Below, in pieces: positions 36,435-47,481 of a stretch of 64,000 nt of DNA. The notes under the pieces are model-generated. The model was given only the letters and a program-made list of their open reading frames with translations. It did not search any database and was not told where the DNA came from. Within the stretch, counting starts at the first letter, position 1. Every line of letters starts with the position of its first letter. Origin of the DNA: Thelonectria olida (taxonomy: Eukaryota > Ascomycota > Sordariomycetes > Hypocreales > Nectriaceae); assembly GCA_020736575.1 (NCBI GenBank), contig JAGPYM010000001.1, forward strand, positions 2,170,001 to 2,234,000, given 5' to 3'. A program made the translations under genes and the position numbers.

Positions 36435-37624
36435 CTACATCTCGCCGCACTGGGCGATGACAATGTCGAGGTTGGGCATGTCCTTGACACGATGGCCGGT
36501 CTTAACGTTTTCCATCTTCTTGACGATGTCCATGCCATCGACGACCTTGCCGAAGACGACGTGCTTGTTGTCAAGGAAGGGCGTGGGGACCGTGGTGATG
36601 AAGAATTGGGAGCCGTTGGTGTTGGGGCCGGCGTTCTGAGATGGGGTCAGTTTGGGTTGTGCAGTTGATGAGTGAGACAGATACGACGGACGGCCATGGA
36701 GAGCAGACCAGGTTGATCGTGCTTGAGGTCAAAGTTCTCGTCCTTGAAAGACTTCTTGCCCCAGATAGTGGTAGAACCAGTTCCGTCGCCGTTGAGAAAG
36801 TCACCGCCTTGGCACATGAAGTTTGGGATCTGATGTCGAGGTTAGTCTGTGTTTCCAGGGGTTTATGGAAGGAAGGGACTGACTATGCGATGGAACTTGG
36901 AACCCTTGTAGCCTTGAGGTCGGTTGGCCGAGTTCTTGGTCTCGCCGGTGCAGAACTGGCGGAAGTTCTCTGCGGTTTCTGGCACGACATTTTTGAAGAG
37001 TTCAAAAGTTATGCGGCCGAGGGGTTCACCTGAGATGAGTTAGGATGGCGTTTGAGGTGACATATATCGCTGAATGAGTGTAAAGATGGGAAACTGAATA
37101 GCCAACTATCTCGATCCGGCAGCACTATCAAGGGCACTGGGGACAGCTTCAAGTATCGGAAATGAATCGGCCGACCAGCGATATGGGCACAACCAACAAG
37201 TGGAAATAAGACGGACAGACTTACCTCCAAGGGTGATGTCGAAGAAGACGCTGGAAGGATGGATATTGCCAGTCAAGAGTCAGTCCACACACACCAATAT
37301 CTCGACATGACCAAGTGAAGAAGAGAGCGCGGTTCGTGCGCAACCGAGCGTCAACAAACGAAGACGCCGGCCGGCAGGTTACGGGCCAGCTCCGAAAGCG
37401 GGCCTGCTTCTCCGAGGAGAGTAAGGTAAGGGCCAAGATGGTGGCATCAGGCATATGTACCCCTGACGAAGTGGATGGAGCGAGGCGGAGGGGAGGGGGA
37501 GAGTGGGAGGACGCTGAGCGAGAGGGGAGGGGAGAGGAGAGAGAGAGAGAAAGAGAGAGAGAGACAGAGACAGAGAGAGAACTTACAGAGGGTTTCCGGA
37601 GGCGGGGAGTTGAGTAGGCGGCAT
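36435..37624 (-). CDS. cyclophilin H-type peptidyl-prolyl cis-trans isomerase
   Basis: Five exons, 37624-37587, 37250-37225, 37029-36884, 36829-36692 and 36635-36435, join to 182 aa. The order is [89 protein letters not shown] and the terminal IVIAQCGEM. The catalytic Arg (FHRI), Gln (CQGGDF) and Phe (QFFITT) are present. The start VFFDI and the CGEM terminus fit PPIH/cyclophilin H, a spliceosomal U4/U6 partner, better than the cytosolic CypA form; a general single-domain cyclophilin remains possible. The Trp that contacts cyclosporin in CypA (TEWLDGKHVVFG) is Phe here ([12 protein letters not shown]). Introns 3 and 4 use GTCAGT and GTCCGT donors; intron 1 is 336 nt and carries a GA microsatellite. 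Confidence 0.93.
37531..37580. repeat. GA-rich microsatellite in cyclophilin intron 1
   Basis: A run of GA dinucleotides with occasional A or C interruptions, immediately 3' of (on the coding strand, after) the GTAAGT donor of the first cyclophilin intron. On the transcript it is a CU-rich tract. Confidence 0.85.
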
Positions 37625-40600
37625 CGTCAAAGTTGAGAGGTTCGTTTGATCAAGACACAAATACCGTATTTCCTGATGGTCGGTGTATGGAATCTCTGTC
37701 AGAGTCGCTCTTTTTTAGTGGATTCAATGATTCAATGCAGCTTCGTTGCAGAGACCTGAGGTTATTGAATCAAGCTAAACCCAGATGGGATTTTTTGCAG
37801 CCAGTGGAAACGCGGGGGATTTCTCCGGTTGGTGCGCACCTGCATCGTCGCCTCCTCTTTCCCTTCCCCATTGGCAAACCCCGCAGACAAGACAAGAGAA
37901 GGAGAGAGAATGAGGCCATGATCCATAAAACCTCTCCTCTCCTCTCCCCTTCCCCGTCAGCCACGGCTGAGGCCTCGTTACGAAGTGCAAACTGTGCGTC
38001 TTTTGCGCCTCCTTTGCTGGCCTGCAAGTATCCGAACAGATTCTATCTGACGTATTCGTGCACATTAGGACACCATCGTTGTAAGGACGAAACACAGAAA
38101 CGCAATGAATCGAAACAATCTTCACCACCTCACAATCACTCACACAGACTCAGCAGTCCTCCGTTGCACTTTTGATTCCTGTGACTTCGGCCGAGCCCAC
38201 AACCCCTCCCTCGAACCTAGCCCTGGATAATGGATCCGGGGATGCCGGGGTACTTTATTGGCAAGCTACTGTAGCATGGCAGAGGGCGGGGATGGCTCAT
38301 GGTGAGGTGAGCGAGCGATGCAACGCCGTCGGACGCGGGGGAAACGTAAGAAAAATCCAAACACAACGAGGAGACAGCATTCGGCACAACGAGAAGCCGG
38401 ATACGCTTGAAATGAGGCTACCGTCCTTGACCTTGAACGCCACGACGCCCTGTCGAGCCGTTCGGGCCTGGTCTCGTCATGGTGCTCGCGCCGGTTTACT
38501 TGTTTTAGCTTCACCGCGAACTGGAATAGGACGGCTTGTGCTGATCATATTAGCCAGTGTGTCAGACGAACGGCAGCTCAACAGGCACCTTGCTTCCGTC
38601 CAACGTTCCTTATCGTGAGGGAGGCGAAAAGCTGATGTTTGTTGACTGCACTTCACTCCATGACCATGTCGAGTCAACCAACCCTTCAACCATTCATCGG
38701 CCTTCGAGTCTGTCCGTCCACACCTTTCACCTGCTACATCGCCAAATCGCATCAATCTAGCCCTCGGTGACGCATATGCCCGCCAATCTGCAGGCCAAGA
38801 GCCCAAGACTGTACAGCATCCAAAACGGTTGCAGATTTCTAAGCATATTGGGCTGCGTGAGGTTTGGCATGCATAGCAACATCTTGATTCAAATCAAATC
38901 TTGACCAAAAAGGGGATTTGCATAGCCTCACTTATCTGAGCTTGTTCGAAACGGATCCTTCCCCAAGAGCTATACTATTCGTTAGTGATGGCAGTTATTG
39001 GAGCGGGCCGCACGTGTACTAATACGCTTGCACAGCCGAACGTTGACGACGCAGGCCTGTTATCTGCTGCCAACTCACGCTTGGCGGTGTTTTAACAGGA
39101 TTCCTCATCCTCAGCTTACGTTTATATACCCTTGGCACAGTTGATCAAACGAACTCGCTAGCCTTACGCGTCAACGCCCCTGTCTGTCACAAGACTGACA
39201 CAATCGGTGAAGATAAAATTTCTCTTCTTTGAGGCCTCATCACCATCACTTACAAGTCAAGACATGGGGGCATGTTTTTGATGGTCGTCTGACTTGGGAA
39301 TTAGAAGTGATTAGTAGTGTCAAGGATGGATCTGATAGCGTCATAGCGCCATCAAGAACCAGCACCAACTTCAAACGAACATGATCTTCAGCAACTGCCG
39401 GGACCCGCGGAAAGTTGGAATTTTCGACAGAGAAGAAAATAGCCTGACAATGGTGGTGAGAGATATACCGGCAACCGGAAGAGTCATGGCCGTCCACTGG
39501 GAATACCATCCGAAGAGGCATTTATGGTCACGTCCCGTTGCAGCCGAAAGAGCCGCGTCTTCCGTAGCCCTGCAGTTCGAAACAACATGACTTTATATCC
39601 GACGTAGCGAGACATGATGGAGCAAAGCATGTGCCGAGAGAGGCTTCTTCGGCACGGGACCTGTCATGATATCCGACTATCTAAGCGATGAACTTTGGGA
39701 TGCTTCACGTTACGACTACTGCCAGCAAGTCAGTCACTGCCATAGCTGTCTGTCAAATGTCAAGTATTGAAACTTTGGGACCGACCTCCAATCACGGCTA
39801 ACAGTTCCCCTTCCATGAACACCTCTGATGTCAAGGACGATTTGAAATCACAGCTGAGCCAATCAAGACGAGAGTGATGGGCCGAGATGGAAAAAGGCCA
39901 AACACTCCAAGCAATATGTTGAAGGCGGTAGGCCGTGAACCAAGGCCGCATGCGAGGTATGATGTGACGCATCATGGGGGTTCTTTCCAGCGTCTCTCTT
40001 GTGCTGAACGAACTTGAACCAGCCCGTGCACCCTTTCTTCATCAAGCCTTCAAACCAAATCAAGCGCCCATCCACTGACGAAGGTGAGAAGTCCACCCAT
40101 CCACACCATCAACCTTCAGACGCTGGAATCGGGGTTGAGGTCAGTGTGAACCTGGCGGATCCTGCACTGTAGGGGACTTTGGGACTTTGGGGGCTGACAA
40201 CAGGCGTATCGGAGTCGTCCAGGTTGAGGGTGCCAAATCTGAGCTCAGATTTGACAGCAGGCCCATGCAGAAGACAGCTAATTTTGTACGAGAGCTCTTG
40301 TTCGTCTCTTTTTTTTTTTTTTTTGTGCAGGATGACGGACAGTCAGAGTCCCTTACATGTACATGGGCGTCAAGTCGCCCAATTCCGTCACGACTAAAAC
40401 GGGTTCTTGGAATAGATATCGATTCGTTCGTCTTGGTCGTATAGTTATATTCTACATCTCTAGCCTCGCTACGATGAGCATGTAACCCTCTCTCACCAAG
40501 GTCGCGTACCTATTTTAGAAATGCCCTCACAAACACTGGTTGAACCCACAGTGTTTCATCATGGCAACGTGAAGAGTCGCGGCCATTCTAAATTCCACCA

Positions 40601-43600
40601 AAAAGACGGTCTGGCCTTGGATTGTTCCTGCTTCGCTTTCCCGTACGGCGAAGCTGTTGCTCCGCGATTCTGAGACAAACTTGGTCCCCGATCGAGAGCA
40701 TCCCATGCCGAGCGAAATGCGTACGAGGGAAGACGTATTGCCCATGGAAACGGGTCACAGCAGAGGCCGTATCGTATTATTGCGTACGCCTGCATGATCA
40801 GCCCGAGAATTGGGCTACAGTATCATCATGCAGGAAAATTAACGTGGCATTCAGTACTTCGTACATACATCGCCAAGGATCACATCTTGCGAATCGCAGA
40901 TGTCAGACGCAGAGAACAAGTTGCCGAGTGGATTGTTGAGCGTCATCAAGGATTCAACCCCCAGCCCCGATGGTATCAGAGGAGACAGGGAGGGCCTTTG
41001 CTGCCATGACCCCTCCAGTTACGCACCCACTCGCCTCGTACAGCATCAACATCAACACGGGTCCTGTCCCCGGCCCGGTCGGTTGTTCAAAATGTCTGAT
41101 AGATGAGGTTTTGCATCATGCAAAACAAGGCAATTTCGTCGTTGGTCATGTTGTTCGTTTCGAAGACGCCGCCAAGCTCTTTGCGTATAGTACCTATGTA
41201 CTTCATACATCGATCCTGACTTTGACAGCCCAGACATGGTTGTGGTTCGAGCAAAGGGAGCCCGTGGCTGCAACAGGTTCGGAAGCTTTTCGCCAACGAG
41301 ACAGTGGACCTTTAGGCCTGGACCAGCAGCCACATGTTGCCAGACCCAAACCCTCCATACGCCTCCGGATGCGCCGCCGCCGGACACATGACCCTTAATA
41401 GCCAATGTAAACACAACGCCCAGAGTGAGAGCCGGGGACGTGGGCTCGCTCGTCGAACTTTGTGTCTACGGCCTTGTTCTTGTGAGGATCGTCACTGTAA
41501 TTGAGGGGCAACGAGGCATCAAAAGGATGGAATTTCGGATTGTAAGGACGCCGCGCGGGCCGGGCGGGACTGAGACAGTTGGCCGGCATCAAGTGGGCCA
41601 AGCATTGATTGACGGCGCCGGAGACTGATTGATGATGAAGATTTTGGGATTCTGGCAATGAAAGACCGAGCTTTTGGGTCTCGCTAATCCCCGTGAATTT
41701 GGAGATTAGACTTCATCAATGTGAGTCGTCACTGGCTGTCATGAAGGCGCAACGTTGACAGCCTCGATCGGAACTACGCGAACGAGATATGACGGCATCC
41801 AGGTTGAAGACGCGGCCCTTTGGATCTTCGACTTCACATCTCACTCACTCGCTCGACACTGTTCTTTCATGGGCGCTTAGTTATCCTTCCCAGAGATCGC
41901 CGTCGTCATCTTGCTCCACATGGCCGGCCGTCGCACTGCGCCACGAGTGTCAGCTCGGAAGCGCAGGAATCCGGGAGAACGAGCCAGCGCAGGATGCCGT
42001 CTCCGATGGAAGGAAACGGCGCAAACTGATGGAGAGCTCCGTTTTGGCGAGGAGGTGAGCAACCGAACGGAACGTCTCACTGGCTCTGGGAGTACCGACG
42101 ATGGCTGCGTCGTGCGAGCAGTTCAGGCGCGACGTTCTTCAATTGCATGGCCGTTAACTCCCGAATTCGGGGTTCCATTGGAAGCTGGACTGGTACCGTG
42201 TAAATGTCAGTCTGACGTGCACGCTTGAATCAATCAAGAGGGGCATGAGTCAAGAAACTCGAAGCAAATGAAAGTTGCTTGCCGTGTGACTTCCTTCCCC
42301 AGTGCATCATTGTAGTTGTATCACTCAGCAAGTGCAAGGCTCTCCTGAAAACCATTAAAAGGAGAGAACAAGGCTGTGGTTCCTCCCATTGAGACGGACA
42401 CTGGAAGATCGCAACTTATTGGCAAGAACCCACTTCGAATCAGCCTTCTAAGTCGTCGGCCAGCAACGGACCGAGACTGCATTTGTTTCTCATTGCAAAA
42501 GAGGCGTCCCCTTTCATTTCACCTTCACCTTTGGCATTGGATGGAAAATAAAGGCCTTTGAAGTTTCACAAAGTTTCACGATACAACTACTTCCGACTTT
42601 GGGACTTTGAAGCTACACGAAGCAAAGCGCAGCAAATTGCAATCGTCCCAAACGGCGCAGCAGGGCCGGCGAAGCGAAGCAGAGCAAACGAAAGCAGCGC
42701 AAAACGGACTCACGCGAGTCTCAGTGCGGCAGGCCGTTCACGAGCTAACCATCGACCAAAGAACAGACAGGGTTCAGGAGTCAATCAAGCTTTCAGCCCC
42801 CTCTCGAAAGGTCTCAATCATCAAAACCTCGACGCAGCGAAAACTACGCAGGATCAGAAGCAAAGGCGCGAAGCCTCTCGATACGCCTTGCAGCGGGCAG
42901 ACCAGAGACAACTGGAGATCGTCGTCTTTCACCCACCACCGAGGCGCCATCGCGGGGCATCCTCCACGCCGGAACTGCGCCTGGCTTACAGTGGCTTTCA
43001 GCGTGGTTATCGCGTATCGTCAGATCCCACAGTCGAGGCCCAGAGCAATTCGCCCCCGTCCCATTCAACCCCCCAGCACGCGTCAGGTACCCTTGCACAG
43101 TGTCTCTTACGGTCCCCCCTCCGTCTCCTCCTTGGCTGCTTGGCTTCTTAGATGACCCCACTCTCACTTGGGCCTTGGCCACTCATCGCTCGCCATTCAA
43201 TCCTTGGACACCCTTGGACCCCCCCGGGCCGGCGCTGCCCCATTCCTGATTCCTCTCTCGCTCGCTCGCTTTCCCTTTTTCTGGTGCTCTGTACGAAGTG
43301 TAGCCGTGGGCACTCGTACCTGCCCACTTCGCGCCCGCCTGCACCTGCACCTGCACCTGCACCTGCGCTCCTGCAGCAGCACCAGCGCCGCACCCAGGTT
43401 ACCGCACCCATTTGTACTGGTGCCAGTCGCCCGTTCCTCGCCTGTCTTTCTCAAATCCGTTTTTACCTTTCCTCTTGCCTTCCTCTTCCCTGTCGCTCCT
43501 CCACTGGGCCACTTTACACTCCGCCTCCGCCCGTCACCCCATCTCCCATACAAACCACCGACCACCCATAATCCGTCCCTTCCCCCCGTCGGTCTTTCTC

Positions 43601-43938
43601 TATCCTTTCCCATCCAGCCAACCGTCCCGCCGGAGTGATTCTCTCCTCCATCCTCCACTTCTTCTTTACTGCCCCGTGGAACCCGAAGAGGTGAATCGTG
43701 AAGCCTCGCAAATTGCTGCGATCGAGAGAATAAAGTTGATGGATGTGAAGTGAAACCTTCCATCTCACGCTTTGTTCTTGCGCTTCCCGCCGCTCCAACC
43801 GCTCCCGTCAGACCTCTCCCAGCATCTCCAGTGGGCGTCCAACCTCCAACGTCCCATGGTACCCAAACGGCAGACCCCGAATCAATTCGAGCCAACCTCA
43901 CGCTCAAATCTTATTCTTTCTTCGGCCCACTCGTAAAG
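37625..43938. other. gene-poor region, about 6.3 kb
   Basis: No supported gene. ORFs of 60-236 aa occur on both strands from 38100 to 43900 but overlap one another and show no conserved motif. Homopolymer T near 40308-40324, and a C/T-rich stretch from about 43190 to 43930 that is the promoter and leader of the RING gene. No transposon, tRNA or rRNA was recognised. Confidence 0.55.
43338..43366. repeat. hexanucleotide microsatellite (GCACCT)n
   Basis: Between four and five perfect copies of the CACCTG hexamer in the C/T-rich region upstream of the RING-H2 gene. Confidence 0.88.
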
Positions 43939-45362
43939 ATGGCTATGATCAATCAGTTTCTCGACGCTACTCGCGTTGTCGCTAGAGCCGCCGCCCAAGA
44001 ACAAGTATCGGCAACCACCTCAAGTGAAGCCAGCGCCTCAACGACCGGTTCCAGTGACAACAAGGGCAACAATGGCTCGAGCTCGCCCTTGCTGTTTTTC
44101 GTTGCGTTAGGTTTTGGTGTGGTTTTCACAAATCTCTGGTATGACTTGGTTCTTTCATGATTAATCCTCCCTCATCGTCGACGCCCAAAATGTGCAACAT
44201 TCTGAGGAGGCTTGTGTGGCTCATTCTAACCCTTCCTTACAGGATTATTGTTGGTGTCAAGTACTGTTTTCGATATAATGCTCGCAACCGACAGCTCCGA
44301 ATGAATGAAGATGGAGAGCCCATCACCATGGAGAATATGCCGCGGCCCCACCGCCGAAGACGCGAAAAGAAGTTGATGACAATGGATGAGGTGAACGACA
44401 AGTTCCCCATGATGAAATACAAGACTTGGGTTTCCGATCGTGCAAAGGAGGGCTTGCCTACGGCTGGGGGCGTTTCCGTACCCCCGAGTCGAGCCAACAG
44501 CATTCGGGATGCCGATGGCATTGTTCCCGACTTCTCCGCCAAGGAGCGTGATTCTACCGACGAACGACCTTCCTCCAGCGCAGTAACCGCAGCCAAACCA
44601 GACGGCGTCACGACAAAACCAACCGAACCCGAGAAGCCCAAGGATATTCCCGCTCAAACCACCGAGAATGGTCAGACGTCCGAAACTCAACCTGGGAACA
44701 AACCCTCAGACAATCAACTCCAGCGAATCTCTAGCGAAGACAGTGACGACGACGAACACATCGACGGCGCCCTGCCACCCGAATGCTTGGAAGCCCCCGG
44801 TGATACCTGTGCTATTTGCATCGATACTCTGGAGGATGATGATGACGTTCGCGGATTGACATGTGGTCATGCCTTCCACGCTGTCTGCGTGGACCCATGG
44901 TTGACCAGCCGCCGTGCATGCTGCCCGCTCTGCAAGGCCGACTATTATGTCCCGAAGCCTCGTCCTGCAGCTGAAGGTACCGACAATGCTACAAACAATG
45001 CTTCTCCCTTCGAACCCCAGCGCGGTCGCCTTAACCTCCCTGCTCCTCTCCGGGCCGTGTTTAGTAGACGACATGGACCTAGAGGTTCAGGACCACAACC
45101 TACCGAGCGTCGCAGACAAGCTCGACCACCCCCACCAGCCATAGCCTCCACACCCGATAGGAACCAGGCACAACAGGAGATGGATCAGTCTAGGCGGGCT
45201 CAGCCAGATTCTGCCCAGGCCGCAAATAGTGGAGGGTTGTCTTCCTTCCGTAATCTTCTCCCATTCGGTCGAAGAAGAACTGAGACACAGAACAACTCGC
45301 CTGCTGTTGAAGTTACACCTTCACAGCTTGAATCGGGAAACCGTGCAACAGTTGTATCTTAA
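43939..45362 (+). CDS. membrane-anchored RING-H2 E3 ubiquitin ligase-like protein
   Basis: Two exons, 43939-44138 and 44243-45362, give 439 aa; the 104-nt intron has GTATGA, a CTAAC branch point and TTACAG. A Ser/Thr/Gly-rich lumenal or external N-terminus precedes one transmembrane segment (about residues 50-75, LLFFVALGFGVVFTNLW joined to IIVGVKYCF across the intron). A basic juxtamembrane stretch follows. The RING-H2 finger (about 265-310) reads CAICIDTLEDDDDVRGL then TCGHAFHAVCVDPWL and CCPLCK, with the full set of eight zinc ligands. The C-terminal tail is Pro/Arg-rich and disordered. Such proteins ubiquitinate membrane or cytosolic substrates at endomembranes; the substrate here is unknown. 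The start has an AAAGATGG context; an upstream in-frame ATG at 43750 is possible but less likely. Confidence 0.88.
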
Positions 45363-45992
45363 TTCTTGGATCTAGTTAACCGATTTGTCACTTTCAATAC
45401 CTTTACGACATGCAATATTACATAGCGATGACTTTCTCTCATTTTCCGACTTGAACCGTTGGGCACTACCGTCATGAATTATACACAAGGATCGAATTAC
45501 TGCATTATGGACCGGCATTTATTTCCCCCGCATCGATTACACGTTTTATCGAATGAGAGGGAGAGGTCGCGAATGAGTGGCGACCTAGGAATGTGGAGGA
45601 TTGAAGGCTGTATTTCCCCTTGTGAAGGGTATTCCGGGATATGAAACCTGGCATGCGTTGAGGAGGCCGTAAGTATAGTGGGATGGAACGCTGGTTTGAC
45701 ATTTTTGTTTACTTGTAAGAAGGAAGGGAGGTTTTTGTACTTGCATGGGCTGGAAAATTCGGGCTTCAGCTGGAAACGGAGGGAGCGGCGGAGTTTAGCG
45801 ATCATGGGCTCTTCAATAGTTGGATGGTGCAATGAGATACTTGTTCCATCCGCATGTGCTTTACTTGATTGGTGACATGGATTCGTAATTTCGTAGCTGA
45901 TCGTACATTGGCGCCGTTCTTGTTTATGCAACCCTCTATAGCACGGCTAATATCATGCGTACATAGTGCAGGTCAGGTCATCCTCCTCGATC
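45363..45992. other. convergent 3' spacer
   Basis: Lies between the stop codons of the RING-H2 gene (plus) and the GPALPP gene (minus). No gene is seen. Confidence 0.6.
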
Positions 45993-46913
45993 TTATAAGA
46001 AGGAGCCTTTCTGAAACCGCCCTCCAAAGTTTGCTGCCTTGGTCATCAACTCTCTCCGTTGTGCCGTGCCTATCTTTCCGCCCAGGGCCATGTCTTTCTC
46101 TCTATCAAACGCTCTCTTGCTCGGATCATCCTCCTCCTCCTTGACATCGCTCTTGTCTCTTTGGGCCTGGTGTTCGTCATACAAGCTCTTGCCTCGCCTC
46201 GCTTCGATTGATGCTGCTATTTTGCGTTGCCGCTCCTCTTCCTCCTGTGATCGTGTCGAGCCGGTAGAGACTTCCTTGGTTTTGTCTTCGCGGCCGAGCA
46301 CGGAGTCTTGCAGGCGCTTGAGCTTTTCCTCAGGAGTCTCGGTCCAAATAGAGGAGACGGTTGATGGACCAGAGGATGATGGCTTGGAGGCGAATTTGCG
46401 GTTGCGCATGCGTGTCGGATCACGCTCGGAGTATCCCGAGGACTCAGGCGGTGCGAGCATCCAAGAGTCCCGCTCTTGTTTGGGCTCGGCGGCGGGAAGT
46501 TGAGGCCCTAGCACAACCTTCTGAGCCTTTGACGATCCGGGCAGTGCAGGGCCATAATCATCTTCGGAGTCGGAAGACGATTCGGCGTCGTCTACCGAGC
46601 GGGTTGCGAGATTGGCTGGAGGCGGCGCCGGCCCCACGGTTGGTTTAGGCGGTGCTGGGCCGGTGTCTGGGTCTGAATCGGCTTCGAGATTGATCTCTTC
46701 TTTGTTGCCCGGTGGTAGTGAGGGCCCGACAGCGGGTTTGGGGGCTGCGGGTGCGCTGGGGCCGTAGTCGTCGTCTGAATCGTCGAGGTCGATCTCGGCT
46801 TGGTTCTTGGATGGTGATTCGCTCCGACGATGTTTGCTTGGGGCCGCCTCTTCCTCGGGTGTTCGCTTTCGCTTGGACAGATGCGGTGGGAGTTGGGGTC
46901 CAATCGAAGACAT
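45993..46913 (-). CDS. GPALPP-motif protein (DUF3752 family)
   Basis: A single exon of 306 aa starting at the first ATG (MSSIGPQLPP); a longer frame to 46946 would need a GTG start. Repeated GPxLPP-like motifs occur: GPQLPP at residue 5, then GPSLPP, GPAPPP, GPALPG and GPQLPA, separated by acidic blocks such as DLDDSDDDYGP. The C-terminal half (SWMLAPPESS, then RDPTRMRNRKFASK, SSIWTETPEEKLKRLQ, ending GGRFQKGSF) matches the DUF3752 layout. The biochemical role of this family is poorly known; nuclear or splicing-related functions have been suggested for GPALPP1-type proteins. It is divergent from VPS8, with about 570 bp shared between the two starts. Confidence 0.9.
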   Translation of the reverse strand: MSSIGPQLPPHLSKRKRTPEEEAAPSKHRRSESPSKNQAEIDLDDSDDDYGPSAPAAPKPAVGPSLPPGNKEEINLEADSDPDTGPAPPKPTVGPAPPPANLATRSVDDAESSSDSEDDYGPALPGSSKAQKVVLGPQLPAAEPKQERDSWMLAPPESSGYSERDPTRMRNRKFASKPSSSGPSTVSSIWTETPEEKLKRLQDSVLGREDKTKEVSTGSTRSQEEEERQRKIAASIEARRGKSLYDEHQAQRDKSDVKEEEDDPSKRAFDREKDMALGGKIGTAQRRELMTKAANFGGRFQKGSFL

Positions 46914-47481
46914 GACGGGTGAAAAGTCGGGGATTGGTGTCGTCACAGAAGTGGTGATTCCAAACGAAACAAATCAGTTCCGTCGCGCGGTCGCGTTGAT
47001 CGGTTCGCGGACGGTGGATCCATGGCGCACGTTGCTGAAGACGTCACCGCACAGCGCAAGGGGAAATGGCAAGGTTGGGACCCGGAGAATCCCCGGCCCG
47101 CTGCCATTCGTCGCTGCGCCGCCTCTAAGGCACCGGCCACAGTGGGCAGTGCTTCGAACGAACCACGAAGCTCGACCCAGCTTTCACGACAACGGACAAC
47201 GGCCACAAATTCGTCAATTTCGGATGCCTTGACTGGAGAGTTGAACTGCGAAATTGCACAGTACCCTAGATTATCCTCCCTCTTTTTTATTCCTCACCCT
47301 TTCCGCAGCGTCGAGTAGCTGCCTCGCGAACCCGCTTAGACCGACCGAACACCCGGCCTGCAGCTCCCTACAACAGTTGCCTTATCGCAATCACCAAGCT
47401 CCCCAGCCGCTTTCATTTGCGCCAGGCCATGACCTCGACGCGGTAGTGCTTTGCGCATGCAGTGATGGAAGCCACGGCGCA
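46914..47481. other. divergent promoter region (GPALPP gene / VPS8)
   Basis: About 570 bp between two divergent start codons. It probably holds both promoters. No clear TATA box was seen. Confidence 0.6.

Noticed and set aside
42558..43151. 197-aa plus-strand ORF before the RING-H2 gene.
   Set aside because: Arg/Ser/Ala-rich low-complexity translation with an overlapping 182-aa frame of the same kind; no splice link to the RING gene.
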